NCBI RefSeq assembly: GCF_036625275.1
Contig: NZ_JAZKUD010000001.1
Location: 124,001-188,000 of the forward strand
DNA: 64,000 bases
Origin: Accumulibacter sp036625275
Lineage (GTDB): Bacteria > Pseudomonadota > Gammaproteobacteria > Burkholderiales > Rhodocyclaceae
Direction of reading: 5' to 3'
Shown: positions 1 through 8,275 of the stretch, one piece after another
How the letters are laid out: the number at the start of each line of letters is the position of its first letter
How positions within the stretch are numbered: the stretch's first letter is position 1
Program-made: the position numbers and the translations under genes
Notes under the pieces: model-generated
What the model was told of the DNA's origin: nothing
Seen by the model: only the letters and a program-made list of their open reading frames with translations
Databases searched by the model: none

Positions 1-914
1 AAGACCGGCGAACTGCCAGCAAGCTGCCTTTTCTCGGAGAGATTCCGATTCTCGGTCGGCTGTTCGGCAGTCACAGCGACGAGGGCGTCAAGACCGAGAT
101 CGTGCTCTCGATCACGCCCCGGATTCTGCGCAACATTCATCGGCCGGAAGCCTATCTGGCCGAGTTCGATGGCGGTACCGAAACCAGCTTCCGTGGTCGG
201 GTCGATGGCGGCGGCGGGGGGGCTGCGCCGGTGTTCGGCGCCCTCGCGCCCTCGCTGGCCGCCTCCGCGCCGCCTGCGGCCGGGACGGCCAAGCCTGGCG
301 GATCGGCCACTCCCGGCGGACAGGTCAATCCGTTTTCCCCGCAGGTACAGTCCGGGTCCGGGCTCAACGTGCAGGCAGCGACCGCGCAGACCAGCGCGGC
401 ATCCTCGCCGGTCAATCCTTTTGCCTCGGCGGTGGAGAGCAGCACACTGACACCCGAATCGCTGTCGCCGTCCGCGGTCCAACCGGCCTTGCAGGTGGCC
501 GGATCGGCGCTGCTGCTCTGGCAGGGGCCGGCACAAATCCGGGTCGGCGACACTTTCGCGCTGCAACTGGTGATGCAGGCCGACCGGCCGGTGGTCAGCG
601 TGCCCCTGGCGATCGGCTTCGACCCACGCCTGCTGCAGGTCGCCAATGTCAGCGAGGGCGGTTTTCTCAAGCAGGGTGGCGCGCAGACCAGTTTCACCTA
701 TCGCATTGACCCCGGCGGACAGGTGTTGATGACCGCGACGCGATCCGGTGACGGCGGCGCCACGGCCCCGGATACCCTCGCCACGATCAACTTCCGGGCG
801 CTGGCGGCGGGTGCCGCGCGCGTCGAATTGATCACCATCGCGCCGGTGGCATCGGGGGGATTGACGATCAATCCCACCCTGCCCGGAGCGCACGCCTTGA
901 CGATCACGCCCTGA
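1..914 (+). CDS. Secretin (GspD/PilQ type) C-terminal part with a cohesin domain, 5' partial
   Basis: The reading frame is open from the window edge, so the true start lies upstream. The first ~40 visible residues carry the hallmark end of a type II/III secretin beta-domain (LPFLGEIPILGRLF, then EIVLSITPRIL). About 100 residues rich in Ala, Pro, Gly and Ser form a linker. The last ~130 residues read as a cohesin-like beta-sandwich (RVGDTFALQL, IGFDPRLLQV). Secretins form the outer-membrane channel of type II secretion and type IV pilus machines. A C-terminal cohesin is unusual and suggests binding of a dockerin-like partner or of the secreted substrate. Prepilin-like genes follow on the same strand from 3 bases after the stop, which supports a secretion operon. 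Confidence 0.85.
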   Translation, partial: DRRTASKLPFLGEIPILGRLFGSHSDEGVKTEIVLSITPRILRNIHRPEAYLAEFDGGTETSFRGRVDGGGGGAAPVFGALAPSLAASAPPAAGTAKPGGSATPGGQVNPFSPQVQSGSGLNVQAATAQTSAASSPVNPFASAVESSTLTPESLSPSAVQPALQVAGSALLLWQGPAQIRVGDTFALQLVMQADRPVVSVPLAIGFDPRLLQVANVSEGGFLKQGGAQTSFTYRIDPGGQVLMTATRSGDGGATAPDTLATINFRALAAGAARVELITIAPVASGGLTINPTLPGAHALTITP

Positions 915-917
915 GCG

Positions 918-1457
918 ATGCCGCCCGCCCGCGCGTTTCCGCTGCGTCTCCGGAGGACTTCCCGGCCTCCGGAAAGGGAAAGCGCGCATCGAGCGCGCGG
1001 CTTTTCGCTGATTGAACTCTTGATCACCCTTGCGCTGGTCGCCGTCCTCGCCACGATCGTCGTCCCGGTGGCGCAGACCTCGCTGCAGCGCAGCCGCGAG
1101 CAGGACCTCCGGCTGGCGCTGCGCGAGCTGCGCGCGGGCATCGACCTCTACAAGAAAGCCAGCGACGAGGGGCGCATCCGCAAATCGCTCAACGACACCG
1201 GCTATCCGAAAAACCTGCAGATCCTCGTCGATGGCGAAGACGATCTGCGTGACCCCAAGCATCGCAAGATCTACTTCCTGCGACGGATCCCGCGCGATCC
1301 GATGCATCCGGACAGCGCGCTGCCGGCGGCCGAGACCTGGGCCAAACGCGCCTACGCCAGCGAGCCGGATGACCCCAAGGAAGGTGAGGACGTGTACGAC
1401 GTCTACTCGAAATCGAGCGGCATCGGCCTCAACGGCATTCCCTACCGCAAATGGTAG
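918..1457 (+). CDS. Prepilin-like type II secretion pseudopilin (GspG-like)
   Basis: This 179-residue protein has a class III prepilin signal: a basic leader of about 27 residues, then G/FSLIELL and a hydrophobic helix (LITLALVAVLATIVVPVA). Prepilin peptidase would cut before Phe and leave Glu at +5 of the mature protein. The C-terminal part has the short beta-rich form seen in GspG-type pseudopilins, including RIPRDPMHP and VYDVYSKSSGIGLNGIPY. It starts 3 bases after the secretin stop, so the two are probably co-transcribed. The leader is longer than the usual 6-10 residues, and a later start is possible. The family is clear; which of G/H/I/J it corresponds to is not certain. Confidence 0.88.
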   Translation: MPPARAFPLRLRRTSRPPERESAHRARGFSLIELLITLALVAVLATIVVPVAQTSLQRSREQDLRLALRELRAGIDLYKKASDEGRIRKSLNDTGYPKNLQILVDGEDDLRDPKHRKIYFLRRIPRDPMHPDSALPAAETWAKRAYASEPDDPKEGEDVYDVYSKSSGIGLNGIPYRKW

Positions 1458-1493
1458 GGGTCAACAATCCGCCCAGGCCGCGCGGCCGATACT

Positions 1494-1610
1494 ATGAAAG
1501 TCGCGAGCGACGCACGAATCTCCCCTCCCACCTCGCGGGGGAGGGGTTGGGGGAGAGGGAAACGGTCATGACTTTCATGATCGGGAGTGTCTTGCAAAGT
1601 CATGACCGTT
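1494..1610 (+). repeat. Palindromic dispersed repeat, copy A (arm then palindrome)
   Basis: A perfect 15-bp inverted repeat, AACGGTCATGACTTT at 1561-1575 and its complement at 1596-1610, surrounds a 20-base loop. A ~65-base G/C-rich arm precedes it, beginning with GAAAGTCGCG and containing CGAATCTCCCCTCCC. The same design recurs at 2019-2148 (inverted), 42925-43016 and 55538-55771. It resembles a REP/MITE-type element. In this copy the palindrome runs directly into the start region of the next prepilin gene. Confidence 0.85.
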
Positions 1611-2020
1611 TGCCGAGCGTGGCATGCATCGGCCGGCACCGGCGGGGCTTCACGCTGATCGAACTGCTCGTCGTGCTGTCGATCATCGCGCTGCTGCTCA
1701 CCCTGGCCGTACCGAAATACCTGCACAGCGTCGACGTCGCCAAGGAAGCGGTGCTCAGCGAGAATCTGCATCTCGTCCGCGAGACGATAGACAAGTTCTA
1801 CAGCGACAAGGGGCGTTATCCCGAGAGCCTCGAAGAGCTGGTCAGCGAAAAATACCTGCGCTCGCTGCCTTACGACCCGATTACTGCGAGTACCCGCACC
1901 TGGACGATCATTGCGCCCACCCAGACCAACGATTCGCCCGACGTCAAGGGCAAGGTCTACGACATCAGGAGCGGCGCGCCCGGCAGCACCCTCGACGGCA
2001 AGCCTTTCGCCGACCTTTAA
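1568..2020 (+). CDS. Prepilin-like type II secretion pseudopilin (GspG-like)
   Basis: The protein has a prepilin cleavage motif (RRG/FTLIELLVVLSIIALLLTLAVP) and a GspG-like tail with a regular order of short motifs (FYSDKGRYPESLEELV, YLRSLPYDPITA, VYDIRSGAPG). That tail matches major pseudopilins of type II secretion. The start is uncertain: ATG 1568 (150 residues, used here), TTG 1610 or GTG 1619 give leaders of about 27, 13 and 10 residues. ATG 1568 lies inside the palindrome of repeat copy A, TTG 1610 overlaps its last base, and GTG 1619 lies 9 bases beyond it. The stop codon TAA (2018-2020) overlaps the first bases of inverted copy B. The gene is therefore bracketed exactly by two palindromes. 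Its neighbours are other prepilin-like genes on the same strand. Confidence 0.85.
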   Translation: MTFMIGSVLQSHDRLPSVACIGRHRRGFTLIELLVVLSIIALLLTLAVPKYLHSVDVAKEAVLSENLHLVRETIDKFYSDKGRYPESLEELVSEKYLRSLPYDPITASTRTWTIIAPTQTNDSPDVKGKVYDIRSGAPGSTLDGKPFADL

Positions 2021-2148
2021 CGGTCATGGCCATTTTGGATACCCCCGATCATGAAAGCCATGACCGTTTCCCTCACCCCCGGCCCCTCTCCTGCGAGTGG
2101 AGAGGGGTGGAGAGGGGAGATTCGTGAGTCGCTGATGCGACTTTCACA
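2019..2148 (-). repeat. Palindromic dispersed repeat, copy B (inverted relative to copy A)
   Basis: The palindrome spans 2019-2068: AACGGTCATGGC on the left pairs with GCCATGACCGTT on the right. The arm follows and ends near GCGACTTTCAC (2137-2147). Compared with copies A, C and D, both halves carry a matched change (GTCATGAC to GTCATGGC on the left, GCCATGAC on the right). This compensatory substitution suggests the folded form is maintained. The copy starts at the stop codon of the upstream prepilin gene and ends just before the start of the next. Confidence 0.85.
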
Positions 2149-2154
2149 GTAACG

Positions 2155-2745
2155 ATGCCGCCCGCTCACGGCTTTTGTGAACACCGCCTGCAGACCGGCT
2201 TCACTTACCTGGGGCTGATGATCCTGGTCGCCGTCCTGGCTCTGGCGACGAGTGCGACGCTGACCCTGGGGAGTCTCGTCCAGCGGCGAGAAGCCGAGCA
2301 GCGCCTGCTCGAGGTCGGCGACACCTATCGCCGGGCGATCAGCAGCTACCTCAACAGCAGCCCCACCGGCGACCGCCGCTATCCCGGATCGCTCGCCGAC
2401 CTGCTCAAGGATCCGCGTTATCCCGGCATTCGCCGACACCTGCGGCAGCTCTATCCCGACCCGATCACCGGCGGGAACGACTGGGGTCTGGTGCCGGCTC
2501 CGGGTGGCGGGATCATGGGAATCCACAGCCTCTCCGACGCCCGCCCGATCAAGATCGCCGGGTTCGAGGCCGCGAACCAGGCCTTCGAAAAAAAATCGCG
2601 CTATTCGCAATGGCTGTTCGTCGTGATGCCCATCGCGACGGGCGTTAGAACCGGGCCGGGTCAGGGGGCAAACGCCCCCTTGCCGATAGCGAACCCGTTT
2701 GTTCCCCCACCGATCTCCGGATTGCTTCCCTCGCCGAACCCTTGA
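2155..2745 (+). CDS. Prepilin-like protein, atypical pseudopilin
   Basis: This 196-residue protein has a prepilin-like N-terminus: a short leader, TG/FTYLGLMILVAVLALATSATLTL, and one hydrophobic helix. The usual Glu at +5 of the mature part is replaced (FTYLG), so it may enter the pseudopilus as a minor, GspK-like or otherwise specialised subunit. Downstream sequence (RYPGSLADLLKD, LRQLYPDPITGG, WGLVPAPGGGIMGIHS) resembles a group of type II secretion proteins found beside GspG homologues. The last ~40 residues are Pro-rich. The start lies 7 bases after repeat copy B, with no good ribosome-binding site, so insertion of the repeat may have altered translation of this gene. Confidence 0.75.
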   Translation: MPPAHGFCEHRLQTGFTYLGLMILVAVLALATSATLTLGSLVQRREAEQRLLEVGDTYRRAISSYLNSSPTGDRRYPGSLADLLKDPRYPGIRRHLRQLYPDPITGGNDWGLVPAPGGGIMGIHSLSDARPIKIAGFEAANQAFEKKSRYSQWLFVVMPIATGVRTGPGQGANAPLPIANPFVPPPISGLLPSPNP

Positions 2746-2825
2746 TGCGTCGATAGGTAGTGTCTGGCCGAAAAGCAGAAAACACACTCTTTATCAGTAT
2801 GTTACGATATGAGCTTCCCCCGAAA

Positions 2826-3582
2826 TTTCGTCTGCCCAGGGTGACCTAAAATTGAGGAGTCACTTTTGGAAGGCAGGAAATGAAGAGACCGAAGCAGGCC
2901 GACACGGCCGAGTTCAAGGCACTGGCGGTCAAGCGGATCAAGCATGGGCAGAGCGTCAGCACGGTTTGCCAGGAGCTCGGGCTGAGCGACCAAACCTTGC
3001 GTCACTGGGTCAAGGCGGCGGTGGAAGGCCGGCTCAGCGACGGCACCCAATCCGGTCTGGACGTCGGACATCACCGACCTCTGGACAGACGAGGGTTGGC
3101 TGTACTTGGCCGTCGTACTCGATCGGTTCAATCGTGAAGTCGTTGGCGGGTCGCTGAAGCCGCACATGACGGCAGACCGGGTGACCGATGCACTGACCAT
3201 GGCGGGGTTCAGGAAGCGTCCGGTGCCGGGGCTGCTGCACCCCTCCGACCGGGGAAGCCAGTATGCCAGCCATGCCTTTCAGGACAAGCTCAAGGCGTAC
3301 GGCATGACCTGATCAATGAGCCGGAAAGGAAACTGCTGGGACAATGCGCCGACGGAGAGCGGGTTCAACCGCTTCAAGAACGAGCGGCTGCAGGGGTTCA
3401 CGACGCGACGCATGCCGAGCTCAAGGCTGCCGCCTTTGAATACATCGAGGTTTTTGACAACCGGAAGCGCCAGCATTCGACTCTCGGCTACCAGTCGCCC
3501 GTTCAGTTCCTGGAGAACTGGATCAGCGAGCAGCGTCAGGAAAAGGGGGTAGCATGAAATCCGTCCTTTGGCAGACGAAAAA
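2826..3582 (+). mobile_element. Decayed IS3-family insertion sequence
   Basis: The remnant is bounded by short inverted sequences: TTTCGTCTGCC at 2826-2836 and GGCAGACGAAA at 3570-3580. Between them are an OrfA start and several OrfB pieces of an IS3-family transposase. The normal length would be ~1.2-1.5 kb, so much of the middle is missing. Exact ends were not confirmed by a target-site duplication. Confidence 0.8.
2880..3557 (+). pseudogene. IS3-family transposase orfA/orfB, internally deleted and frameshifted
   Basis: OrfA begins at 2880 (MKRPKQADTAEFKALAVK, then a helix-turn-helix with VCQELGLSDQTLRHW). After about 55 residues the frame jumps into the catalytic half of OrfB: VWTSDITDLWTDEGWLYLA, VVLDRFNREVVGGSLK and LLHPSDRGSQYASHAFQDK. 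A TGA stop interrupts the segment before MSRKGNCWDNAPTES. After a further frame change the end reads HSTLGYQSPVQFLENWISE. The DDE motif residues D (TDLW), D (SDRGSQY) and E (APTES) can still be traced. Deletion, stop and frameshift make it non-functional. Confidence 0.88.
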
Positions 3583-3629
3583 CCGTGGGAACCTCGGTTC
3601 TCGAGTTGCAGGATGCGTGCCGATCGTTC

Positions 3630-6311
3630 CTACATCTCCGGGGTAAAAAAGCAATAGGCATTGCGGCCGTGCTGCTTGGCGCGATACATCGCCGTATCCG
3701 CACACATCGACAGCGTTTCGAAGCTGTCGCCATCGGCCGGATACATGGCAATGCCCAGCGACACCGTGCAGCTCAGCTCATGCTGCTCGATACGATAAGC
3801 GGGCGCGGTGAGTTCGAGCAGTTTGCTTGCCACGTGCGCGGCGCCGGTGGCGTCGGTATCCGGCAAGACAAGGATGAATTCGTCGCCACCAAGACGGGAA
3901 ATGGTATCTTCCGCGCGGACGGCGCCGATCAGACGCTTGGCGAGCTGAACCAGGATCTCGTCGCCAATCCGGTGTCCGAGCGAATCATTGACGTTCTTGA
4001 AGCGGTCGAGGTCGAGGAACATCAGTGCCAGAGACTCGCGACCCCGCTGGGCGCGGCTCAGATCATGCCTGACCCGCTCGGCGAGCAGGCTGCGGTTGGG
4101 CAGACCGGTCAGCGGGTCGAAGTGCGCCAGACGCTTGATGCTGGCCTCGGCTTCCTTTTGCTCGGTGATGTCGACCAGGGTGCCGAGGTAGCCGGTAATC
4201 TCTCCCTGCAGATTGTCCATCACCGTCACCGACAGGCGCACGCTACGGCGGCAGCCGTCCTTGCGTATCACGGTCATTTCCCGCTCATCGACTTCGCTGT
4301 TGCTGCACGCCCTGGCAACCAGCGCGTCGAAACCGGCTTCAACCCGATATCCCAGGGTCTCGCTCAATGCCGCAGCCAACGCCGCGATCTCGTCGCTGTC
4401 GTGAAAAAGGAGAGGGGTTACCTGGCCGACCACCTCGTCGGCCCGGTAGCCGAGGATCGTTTCGGCGCCCGGATTGAATACCGTGATCAGCCCATCAGGA
4501 TCGGTGGCAACGATGCCGCAGGCGGCATGGGCGAGCACCGACGCCTTCAGAGTCTCGCTTTCCCGCAACGCCTGCTCCGCCTGCCGACGCTCGGCGAGCA
4601 AGGCAGTGTTTTCCAGAGCGACTGCGGCGCTCGCCGCCAGACCTTGTAACAACTGCACATCGGTCTCGTCGAAACCGCCGGGCTTGTTGTGGATCTCGAA
4701 ACAACCGAGCAGCTCGCCGTGGCGGCTGACAATCGGCATGTCGAGCAGGTTGTGGGAAGCCAGTGCCTGTTGAATCTCCGGGGTCATATAGGGATCGTCC
4801 TCGGCATCGTTGCTGAGATAAAACGTTCTGCTCTGTATGACCCGGCCCGGTACGCCATAACCGCTTGGGAAACGGTAGTCCATGGGCATCCATCGACCTG
4901 CGTGGTGGTACTCGCTGAAAACCATCTGTCCGTCGCAAAAGCGCGCCGCGGCTCCTGTCGTTGCGGCGGTGATTTTCAGGGCAGCGGTCACGAGTTGGCG
5001 CAGCACGATCGGGATTTCCAGCTCGCTGTTGATTTCCTGACTGGCGGCCGACATCAGCGCCAGTTGCTCGCTGCGCCGCAGCAGCGCGGCCTCCGCCTGC
5101 TTGCGTTCGCTGATGTCGCGAGAGAGGACGATGAAGCGTGGCTCTTTGCCGGTCGTGGCAAGCTTACGGGCCACCGACAGTTCGAACCAGTAGTTTCCCT
5201 GTGCCAACGGCAGTTCGAACTGATGGCCAAGCGAGCGACCGGTCTCCTCCGCCTCGCGCAAGGCCGACAGGCAAATGGCCGCGGCAGCGGGCGGCAGCAC
5301 CTCCGACACCAGCCTGCCGATCAGGCGATCAGGGGGTGCGGCCAACAGATCGGTACGCGGGGAATGGTAGTCATGGTAGCGACCATCGAGTCCCACTTCG
5401 AACATCAGATCGGGAACAGCATTGAGGGTGGCTTCGAGCTGGGCGGTGCGCTGCCGGACGAGGCGCCGCAGGGTCAGCACCCAGATCAACAGCAGCCCCC
5501 CCATCAACGATCCGACCAGAAGCGCGTAGCCGAGATAGTGTGCAAAGGGGGACAGGATCAGTGGGGTTCCCATCCATTTCTGACGCAGGGTCCGCTCTTC
5601 GTCCGGAGAAATGCTGGCAAAACCCTTCTGCAGAAGTGCCAGAGTGGCGCTATCGCCTTTCTGCACAGCCCGGTGAAATTCCCCCGTATACAAGGTGAAA
5701 GCCTTGTTGAACAGATGCTCGGCGTGATTCAGGTAAAGCAGGTAGTTGGCGGGCGGCTCGTCGAGACAGAACACCCGGACTTTCCCTTCCACTGCCCCGC
5801 GCACCAGCGCTTCGTAACTGGCGAACGTCTGCAGCGTGCTGATGCCAAGGCTGGTCAGCTTCGTGGCACAGGCGTCTCCAGCCTTTACGCCGACCAGAAA
5901 ACCCTGCAGGGTCATGGCATCGACGATACCGCCGATGCTGGCATGGGTGAAGATCGACACCGGGATCGTTTCGTAAGGCGGCGAAAAATCGAGTGTGCGC
6001 TCGCGCTCCGGGGTCCGGAAGATGGTATCGATGACGGCAGCCTGTTGCCGGCTCATGCGTCGCTGTGCGGTCGCCCAATCGCTTCCCTGCAGGTCGATGG
6101 CCACGCCGGTTTTCTTTTCCCACAGCTTCCAGCGATCGACCAGATAACCCGTGAGGGTGCCGCCGGCATCGCGAAACACATAGGGCGGGTAGTTGTCGTC
6201 GATGACCACCGCCAGCGTAGCAGGCAACTTCGGCGCGGCGGTATTGCCGGCAGCGCCGCAAAGTGGCCACAGCATCGCCAGCGCGAGGCACAGGAAACGA
6301 CAGCTACGCAC
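3630..6311 (-). CDS. Periplasmic-binding-domain sensor diguanylate cyclase (SBP_bac_3-PAS-GAF-PAS-GGDEF)
   Basis: The protein is about 893 residues if started at GTG 6311; a later ATG at 6275 is also possible. The frame stays open further upstream, but that stretch overlaps the next gene. Order of domains: signal peptide, a bacterial solute-binding family 3 domain (~35-250, starting LAVVIDDNYPPYVFRD), a membrane helix near 265-285 (YALLVGSLMGGLLLIWVL), PAS (~300-420), GAF (~440-590), PAS (~600-725) and GGDEF (~735-893). The catalytic loop reads RLGGDEF near 809, so it should make c-di-GMP from GTP. The periplasmic domain resembles amino-acid binding proteins, so a small external ligand probably tunes the enzyme. 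No EAL domain is present. The 3' end lies 48 bases from the IS3 remnant. Confidence 0.88.
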   Translation of the reverse strand: MRSCRFLCLALAMLWPLCGAAGNTAAPKLPATLAVVIDDNYPPYVFRDAGGTLTGYLVDRWKLWEKKTGVAIDLQGSDWATAQRRMSRQQAAVIDTIFRTPERERTLDFSPPYETIPVSIFTHASIGGIVDAMTLQGFLVGVKAGDACATKLTSLGISTLQTFASYEALVRGAVEGKVRVFCLDEPPANYLLYLNHAEHLFNKAFTLYTGEFHRAVQKGDSATLALLQKGFASISPDEERTLRQKWMGTPLILSPFAHYLGYALLVGSLMGGLLLIWVLTLRRLVRQRTAQLEATLNAVPDLMFEVGLDGRYHDYHSPRTDLLAAPPDRLIGRLVSEVLPPAAAAICLSALREAEETGRSLGHQFELPLAQGNYWFELSVARKLATTGKEPRFIVLSRDISERKQAEAALLRRSEQLALMSAASQEINSELEIPIVLRQLVTAALKITAATTGAAARFCDGQMVFSEYHHAGRWMPMDYRFPSGYGVPGRVIQSRTFYLSNDAEDDPYMTPEIQQALASHNLLDMPIVSRHGELLGCFEIHNKPGGFDETDVQLLQGLAASAAVALENTALLAERRQAEQALRESETLKASVLAHAACGIVATDPDGLITVFNPGAETILGYRADEVVGQVTPLLFHDSDEIAALAAALSETLGYRVEAGFDALVARACSNSEVDEREMTVIRKDGCRRSVRLSVTVMDNLQGEITGYLGTLVDITEQKEAEASIKRLAHFDPLTGLPNRSLLAERVRHDLSRAQRGRESLALMFLDLDRFKNVNDSLGHRIGDEILVQLAKRLIGAVRAEDTISRLGGDEFILVLPDTDATGAAHVASKLLELTAPAYRIEQHELSCTVSLGIAMYPADGDSFETLSMCADTAMYRAKQHGRNAYCFFTPEM

Positions 6312-6352
6312 CAAGTTCAAGCGAACTGCGCGGCGCTGAAAACCAGGCAAGC

Positions 6353-6754
6353 TCAATTGTCTCCGATCGGTCGCCGGTCTGCCAGCGCGAGCCAGCCGCG
6401 AATGACACGATAGGCGACCCACAGACCGAGGATCACGATCAATATCCAGGCGATCGGAATACCGATCAGGGTGATGATCAGCAGGCCGTAGACCAGCAGC
6501 CAGAGCAGCGTGAACCAGAAGGTCCGGATCTGCCAGCGATAGTGGCTGTAGAGCCAGGTGCCCGAGACCTCGGCGCGCTTGAGGTAATTGAGAACGACGG
6601 CAATCAGCGATGGTAGCCCGAAGACAAAAGCACCGGCGACCGTCGCCGCGCCGCTTACTCCAACCAGCACGGCCAGTGCGTGCAGGCCATAGATGACATG
6701 GCACCAGGCGCGCGCGCCTTCGATATTTCGTTCGGGAATCAGTTCATTGCTCAT
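6353..6754 (-). CDS. DUF4870-like small integral membrane protein
   Basis: This 133-residue protein starts at the ATG giving MSNELIPERNIEG. It has three or four hydrophobic segments (LAVLVGVSGAATVAGAFVFG, FWFTLLWLLVYGLLIITLIG, IPIAWILIVILGLWVAYRVI) and a conserved-looking YRWQIRTFW motif between them. This arrangement matches the DUF4870/Tic20-like family of unknown function. It sits between the diguanylate cyclase gene and ubiD, all on the minus strand, but gaps of about 40 bases on each side do not prove an operon. No catalytic residues can be named. Confidence 0.75.
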   Translation of the reverse strand: MSNELIPERNIEGARAWCHVIYGLHALAVLVGVSGAATVAGAFVFGLPSLIAVVLNYLKRAEVSGTWLYSHYRWQIRTFWFTLLWLLVYGLLIITLIGIPIAWILIVILGLWVAYRVIRGWLALADRRPIGDN

Positions 6755-6800
6755 TTGGCTCTCCAGTTCTGGTTGCCCCGGCCGGGCCGATGACCGGCAT

Positions 6801-8264
6801 TCACAGCCCCAGATCGTTCCACAGCACATCGACACGCTGTTTCACGGCAGCATCCATGACGATCGGAGTTCCCCACTCGCGAGTGGTTTCGCCAGGCCAC
6901 TTGTGGGTGGCGTCGATTCCCATCTTGCTGCCGAGACCGGCGACCGGGCTGGCAAAGTCGAGATAGTCGATCGGCGTGTTCTCGGCGATCAGCGTGTCGC
7001 GCAGCGCATCGACGCGCGTGGTCATTGCCCAGATCACTTCTTTCCAGTCGCGGATATCGACATCGTCGTCCACGACGATGATGAACTTGGTGTACATGAA
7101 CTGGCGCAGGAAACTCCAGATTCCGAACATCACGCGTTTGGCGTGCCCCGGATACTGCTTCCGGATGCTGACCGTCGCCAGGCGGTACGAACAGCCTTCC
7201 GGTGGCAGGTAGAAATCGACGATCTCGGGAAACTGCTTCTGCAACAGCGGTACGAACACTTCGTTGAGCGCCACGCCGAGCATCGCCGGTTCGTCCGGCG
7301 GCTTGCCGGTATAGGTACTGTGGTAGATCGCTTGCCGGCGCATCGTGATGCGCTCGATGGTGAACACCGGGAAACGCGCCTGCTCGTTGTAATAGCCGGT
7401 ATGGTCGCCATACGGTCCTTCAAGCGCGCTGTCGGCCGGATCGATGAATCCTTCGAGAACGATCTCGGCGGACGCCGGTATCTGCAGGTCGGAACCCAGG
7501 CACTGCACCACTTCGGTCTTGGCGCCGCGCAGCAGACCGGCAAACTGGTATTCGGAGAGACTGTCCGGCACCGGCGTCACGGCCGCGAGAATCGTCGCCG
7601 GATCGGCGCCCAGCGCCACCGCCACCGGGAAAGGCTGGCCCGGATGTTGCAGGCAGTGCTCGCGAAAATCGAGCGCACCGCCGCGATGCGCCAACCAGCG
7701 CATGATCACCTGCCGGGTCCCGATCACCTGTTGGCGATAGATGCCCAGATTCTGGCGACTCTTGTGCGGCCCGCGCGTCACCGTCAGTCCCCAGGTGATC
7801 AGCGGCGCTGCGTCGCCCGGCCAGCAGAACTGGATCGGCAGACGTGACAGGTCGACATCCTTGCCTTCCCAGACGAGTTCCTGGCAAGGCGCCGAAGAGC
7901 GCACGCGCGGCGCCATGTGGAGCACCTGCCGGAGTACCGGCAGTTTGTCCCAGGCATCCTTGAGCCCCTTCGGGGGTTCCGGTTCCTTGAGGTAGGCGAG
8001 CAGCTTGCCGACCTCGCGCAGGGCCAGCACCGAGTCCTGCCCCATGCCCAGCGCGACTCGCCGCGGTGTGCCGAAGAGGTTGGCCAGCACCGGCATGGCG
8101 TGTCCCCGGGGATTCTCGAAGAGTAGTGCCGGTCCGCCGGCCCGCAGCACGCGATCGCAAATCTCGGTCATTTCGAGATGCGTGTCCACTGCGACGCCGA
8201 TGCGCCTGAGTTCGCCAAGGCTTTCCAGTTGCGCGATGAAGTCGCGCAGGTCGTGATATTTCAT
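6801..8264 (-). CDS. ubiD: UbiD-family 3-polyprenyl-4-hydroxybenzoate decarboxylase
   Basis: At 487 residues starting MKYHDLRDFIAQLE, its length is close to E. coli UbiD (497). Family motifs include LRAGGPALLFENPRGH near the N-terminus, EGPYGDHTGYYNE in the middle and IYHSTYTGKPPDEPAMLG. UbiD uses prenylated FMN to decarboxylate octaprenyl-hydroxybenzoate, the step after UbiA in ubiquinone synthesis. The gene lies downstream of ubiA and a small cytochrome gene on the same strand, 11 bases after the latter, so the three are probably one operon. The prenyl-FMN synthase gene ubiX is not in this window. Confidence 0.95.
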   Translation of the reverse strand: MKYHDLRDFIAQLESLGELRRIGVAVDTHLEMTEICDRVLRAGGPALLFENPRGHAMPVLANLFGTPRRVALGMGQDSVLALREVGKLLAYLKEPEPPKGLKDAWDKLPVLRQVLHMAPRVRSSAPCQELVWEGKDVDLSRLPIQFCWPGDAAPLITWGLTVTRGPHKSRQNLGIYRQQVIGTRQVIMRWLAHRGGALDFREHCLQHPGQPFPVAVALGADPATILAAVTPVPDSLSEYQFAGLLRGAKTEVVQCLGSDLQIPASAEIVLEGFIDPADSALEGPYGDHTGYYNEQARFPVFTIERITMRRQAIYHSTYTGKPPDEPAMLGVALNEVFVPLLQKQFPEIVDFYLPPEGCSYRLATVSIRKQYPGHAKRVMFGIWSFLRQFMYTKFIIVVDDDVDIRDWKEVIWAMTTRVDALRDTLIAENTPIDYLDFASPVAGLGSKMGIDATHKWPGETTREWGTPIVMDAAVKQRVDVLWNDLGL

Positions 8265-8275
8265 TGTCCGAGGGG

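Noticed and set aside
4689..6413. Plus-strand open frame over the diguanylate cyclase
   Set aside because: Antisense to a gene with clear domains; no motif of its own.
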